Positions 63,701 through 64,000 of a stretch of DNA of 64,000 nt are shown here, one piece after another (the first letter of the stretch is position 1; every line of letters begins with the position of its first letter). Made by a program: the position numbers and the translations under genes. Under the pieces are notes generated by a model. It did not search any database, had not been told where the DNA came from, and saw only the letters and a program-made list of their open reading frames with translations. Source of the DNA: Dipylidium caninum (taxonomy: Eukaryota; Platyhelminthes; Cestoda; Cyclophyllidea; Dipylidiidae); the NCBI GenBank assembly GCA_017562135.1, contig QEYB01001685.1, forward strand, positions 1 through 64,000, read 5' to 3'.

Positions 63701-64000
63701 TCAAACTACGGTGTTGCAAAATATCATCTCACTCTCGACAGGGACGATGTTTGTCCAAGTAGTCTTCGAATTTTTCCTTTTCCACTCACTTGCACTGCTC
63801 GAGGGAACAGACGTCGCGAGATGGTAGACAACGCCAGGCAGATACGTTATTAGCATCCGCCACCTCATCGGCTTTAAAGGTGTTGACATAATAAACTGCA
63901 TGAGGGCGCAAAATGAAATAGCCTGCAATGCTCTCTTGTTTACCTCAATTAATTCCCTAGTACAACCGCTTGGGGACCTGTTTACACTCTCCGCGATGCG
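63701..64000 (-). other. Open segment at the window edge, probable upstream exon(s)
   Basis: On the minus strand one frame is open from the window edge to 63701 and contains a good donor (gtgagtgg at 63789). Splicing there leaves one base, which is phase-compatible with the 63349 exon. A second frame from 63922 reads YFILRPHAVYYVNTFKADEV, more protein-like, but its phase does not fit. Which is real cannot be settled without a transcript or the neighbouring sequence. Confidence 0.3.

Overview
This window is nuclear DNA from an animal, most likely a flatworm and probably a cestode. The genes are eukaryotic and spliced. Many introns are only 30-35 nt (30, 32, 32, 33 and 35 nt cases can be read directly), which is typical of tapeworms. 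The three recognisable products are metazoan or eukaryotic housekeeping proteins. The species call is inference; nothing in the window names the organism.

The layout has two contrasting kinds of DNA. About 1-29.69 kb and 44.24-56.91 kb is gene-poor, higher-GC, repeat-built sequence without long conserved reading frames. About 29.69-44.24 kb and 56.9-64 kb is AT-richer DNA that carries the real genes. The repeat-built DNA contains a very large inverted duplication. The left arm (about 20.67-29.69 kb) reads as the reverse complement of the right arm (about 44.24-56.91 kb), with stretches of at least 60 bp identical at both the outer and inner ends. The right arm is longer because it carries about 4.1 kb of low-complexity DNA (about 44.97-49.11 kb) missing from the left arm. 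Inside the arms, and in the DNA to their left, smaller units recur: a roughly 0.9-kb block (4 copies), a roughly 3.7-kb tandem period, a 25-30 bp motif (10 copies), a CCAAT/TATA promoter-like module (4 copies) and a splice-donor-like box (6 copies). This could be a decayed or non-coding transcribed multicopy family.

The 14.5-kb spacer between the arms holds two genes I can reconstruct exon by exon. One is a plus-strand NKAPD1-like nuclear protein (29954-31261). The other is a minus-strand magnesium-dependent phosphatase 1 homologue (34374-33596, 5 exons, 169 residues, all exon phases consistent). Further right in the spacer are exon-like segments of a possible plus-strand gene of unknown product, best supported at 43578-43861.

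The right flank carries two minus-strand genes. One is the nucleolar complex protein 2 (NOC2) homologue, with nine exons read from 61621 to 58385 and the 5' end unresolved. The other is the C-terminal part of a Trp-rich, disordered protein (63349-62724) that runs towards the window edge. I see no operon-like arrangement, rRNA, tRNA or CRISPR. The genes look like independent housekeeping loci (ribosome biogenesis, nuclear RNA-associated, phosphatase).
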